The notes beneath the pieces are model-generated. The model made no database searches. It worked only from the letters and a program-made list of their open reading frames with translations, and was not told the DNA's origin. Below, piece by piece: positions 63,506 through 64,000 of a DNA stretch of 64,000 nt. How positions within the stretch are numbered: the stretch's first letter is position 1; each line of letters opens with the position of its first letter. A program made the translations under genes and the position numbers. The DNA is taken from the NCBI GenBank assembly GCA_016713445.1, contig JADJPB010000013.1, forward strand, positions 128,830-192,829, written 5' to 3'. This DNA comes from Bacteroidota bacterium. GTDB taxonomy: Bacteria; Bacteroidota; Bacteroidia; AKYH767-A; OLB10.

Positions 63506-64000
63506 TTACTTTGTTAGTTCTTTAAGGGTGTCAATGATTGTTTCCTTTGGTGGGATAAAGGAATTTAGTGGAATTAAATGTTTACAACATTTGTAAAGTC
63601 TAAACAATGCACCCTCAAATATTATTATCCGATTATCACTAACACTTCTACTTTTTAGCGTCTGCAAAAACAATGGGCTTTTATCATCTATTAAGCCGAA
63701 GGAATGAATAATGAGTGTAAGATTTGGATTGTAAAAAGTCCTGTTCTGATTATGTCGTTATGTGTTCGTCAATAAATGAGTGTCCAATTGCAACCAATGT
63801 GTTTTTGAGTTTCGGTTAAGCATTTTGAAAAGTTTCTAAACAGTTCACTATACGGCAAATCAAGTGAGTATGACTTTTTAGTTTGAATTGGATAAATCAT
63901 AAGTGAATCAAAAGAAAATTCCGACTTTTTTGAAGTGTCGGAAACTTGAATTTCTTTTAGATTATACAAGTCATTTTATACTTTCAGCGTATTGCCAAGA
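63506..64000 (-). CDS. SIR2-like defence NADase, C-terminal part (5' end outside window)
   Basis: The last about 165 residues of a SIR2-type protein; the NAD-binding N-terminal part lies beyond base 64000. Recognised by KNTLVAIGHSFIDEHIND after repair of a break near 63780, which corresponds to the conserved GYSFGDEHINRII block near the end of SIR2_2-family proteins. NLTLIIHSFG and the end ETIIDTLKELTK follow. A second break is near 63745. The stop (63506-63508) is 5 bases from the HerA start. In known SIR2-HerA systems this partner hydrolyses NAD+ on phage infection. That activity is inferred from context here. Confidence 0.75.

Overview
The window is a Bacteroidota chromosome segment, most like the gliding or type IX secretion (T9SS) lineages. 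It carries the 3' end of gldN, two giant SprB-repeat adhesins with T9SS C-terminal sorting domains, PorP/SprF and PorE-like partners, a 14-gene nuo operon with the short Bacteroidota-type NuoG, and promoters matching the Bacteroidota consensus TTTG-N19-TAnnTTTG.

Layout. 1-3.4 kb: gldN end, a palindrome that runs into ten 21-bp tandem copies, then a PAP2 phosphatase, a HYC_CC_PP small protein, a TylF-like methyltransferase and a metal-binding lipoprotein. 3.4-14.5 kb (minus strand): adhesin 1, PorP/SprF 1, PorE-like 1. 14.9-27.9 kb (plus): nuoABCDEFGHIJKLMN. 28-39.9 kb (plus): adhesin 2, PorP/SprF 2, PorE-like 2. The two adhesin modules thus point away from each other on either side of the respiratory operon. 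39.9-44 kb: rarA, murB with an in-frame stop, a Fic gene, and a second diverged copy of the murB 3' end. 44-47.2 kb: an acyltransferase and a lipoprotein. 47.3 kb: initiator tRNA-fMet.

Beyond the tRNA everything to the window end looks like mobile or defence DNA: a HTH excisionase-like protein, a five-gene minus-strand operon (Ntn-hydrolase-like, DNA-glycosylase-like, DNA methyltransferase, a protein with two GHKL ATPase modules, a receiver-domain protein), a large serine recombinase, a conjugation-type coupling ATPase, a HTH regulator, a RuvC-like protein, an ArdC-like protein, and at the right edge SIR2-HerA plus a GNAT gene. SIR2-HerA is a known antiphage pair. The five-gene operon is the best candidate in this window for an undescribed system.

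Quality warning. Many genes, including essential-looking nuoB, nuoF, nuoL, nuoM and nuoN, are broken by 1-2 base indels, mostly in short homopolymers, and conserved reading resumes in another frame. I read these as uncorrected sequencing errors and give whole-gene coordinates across the breaks. Breaks are densest at 48-61 kb, where some could be real decay.
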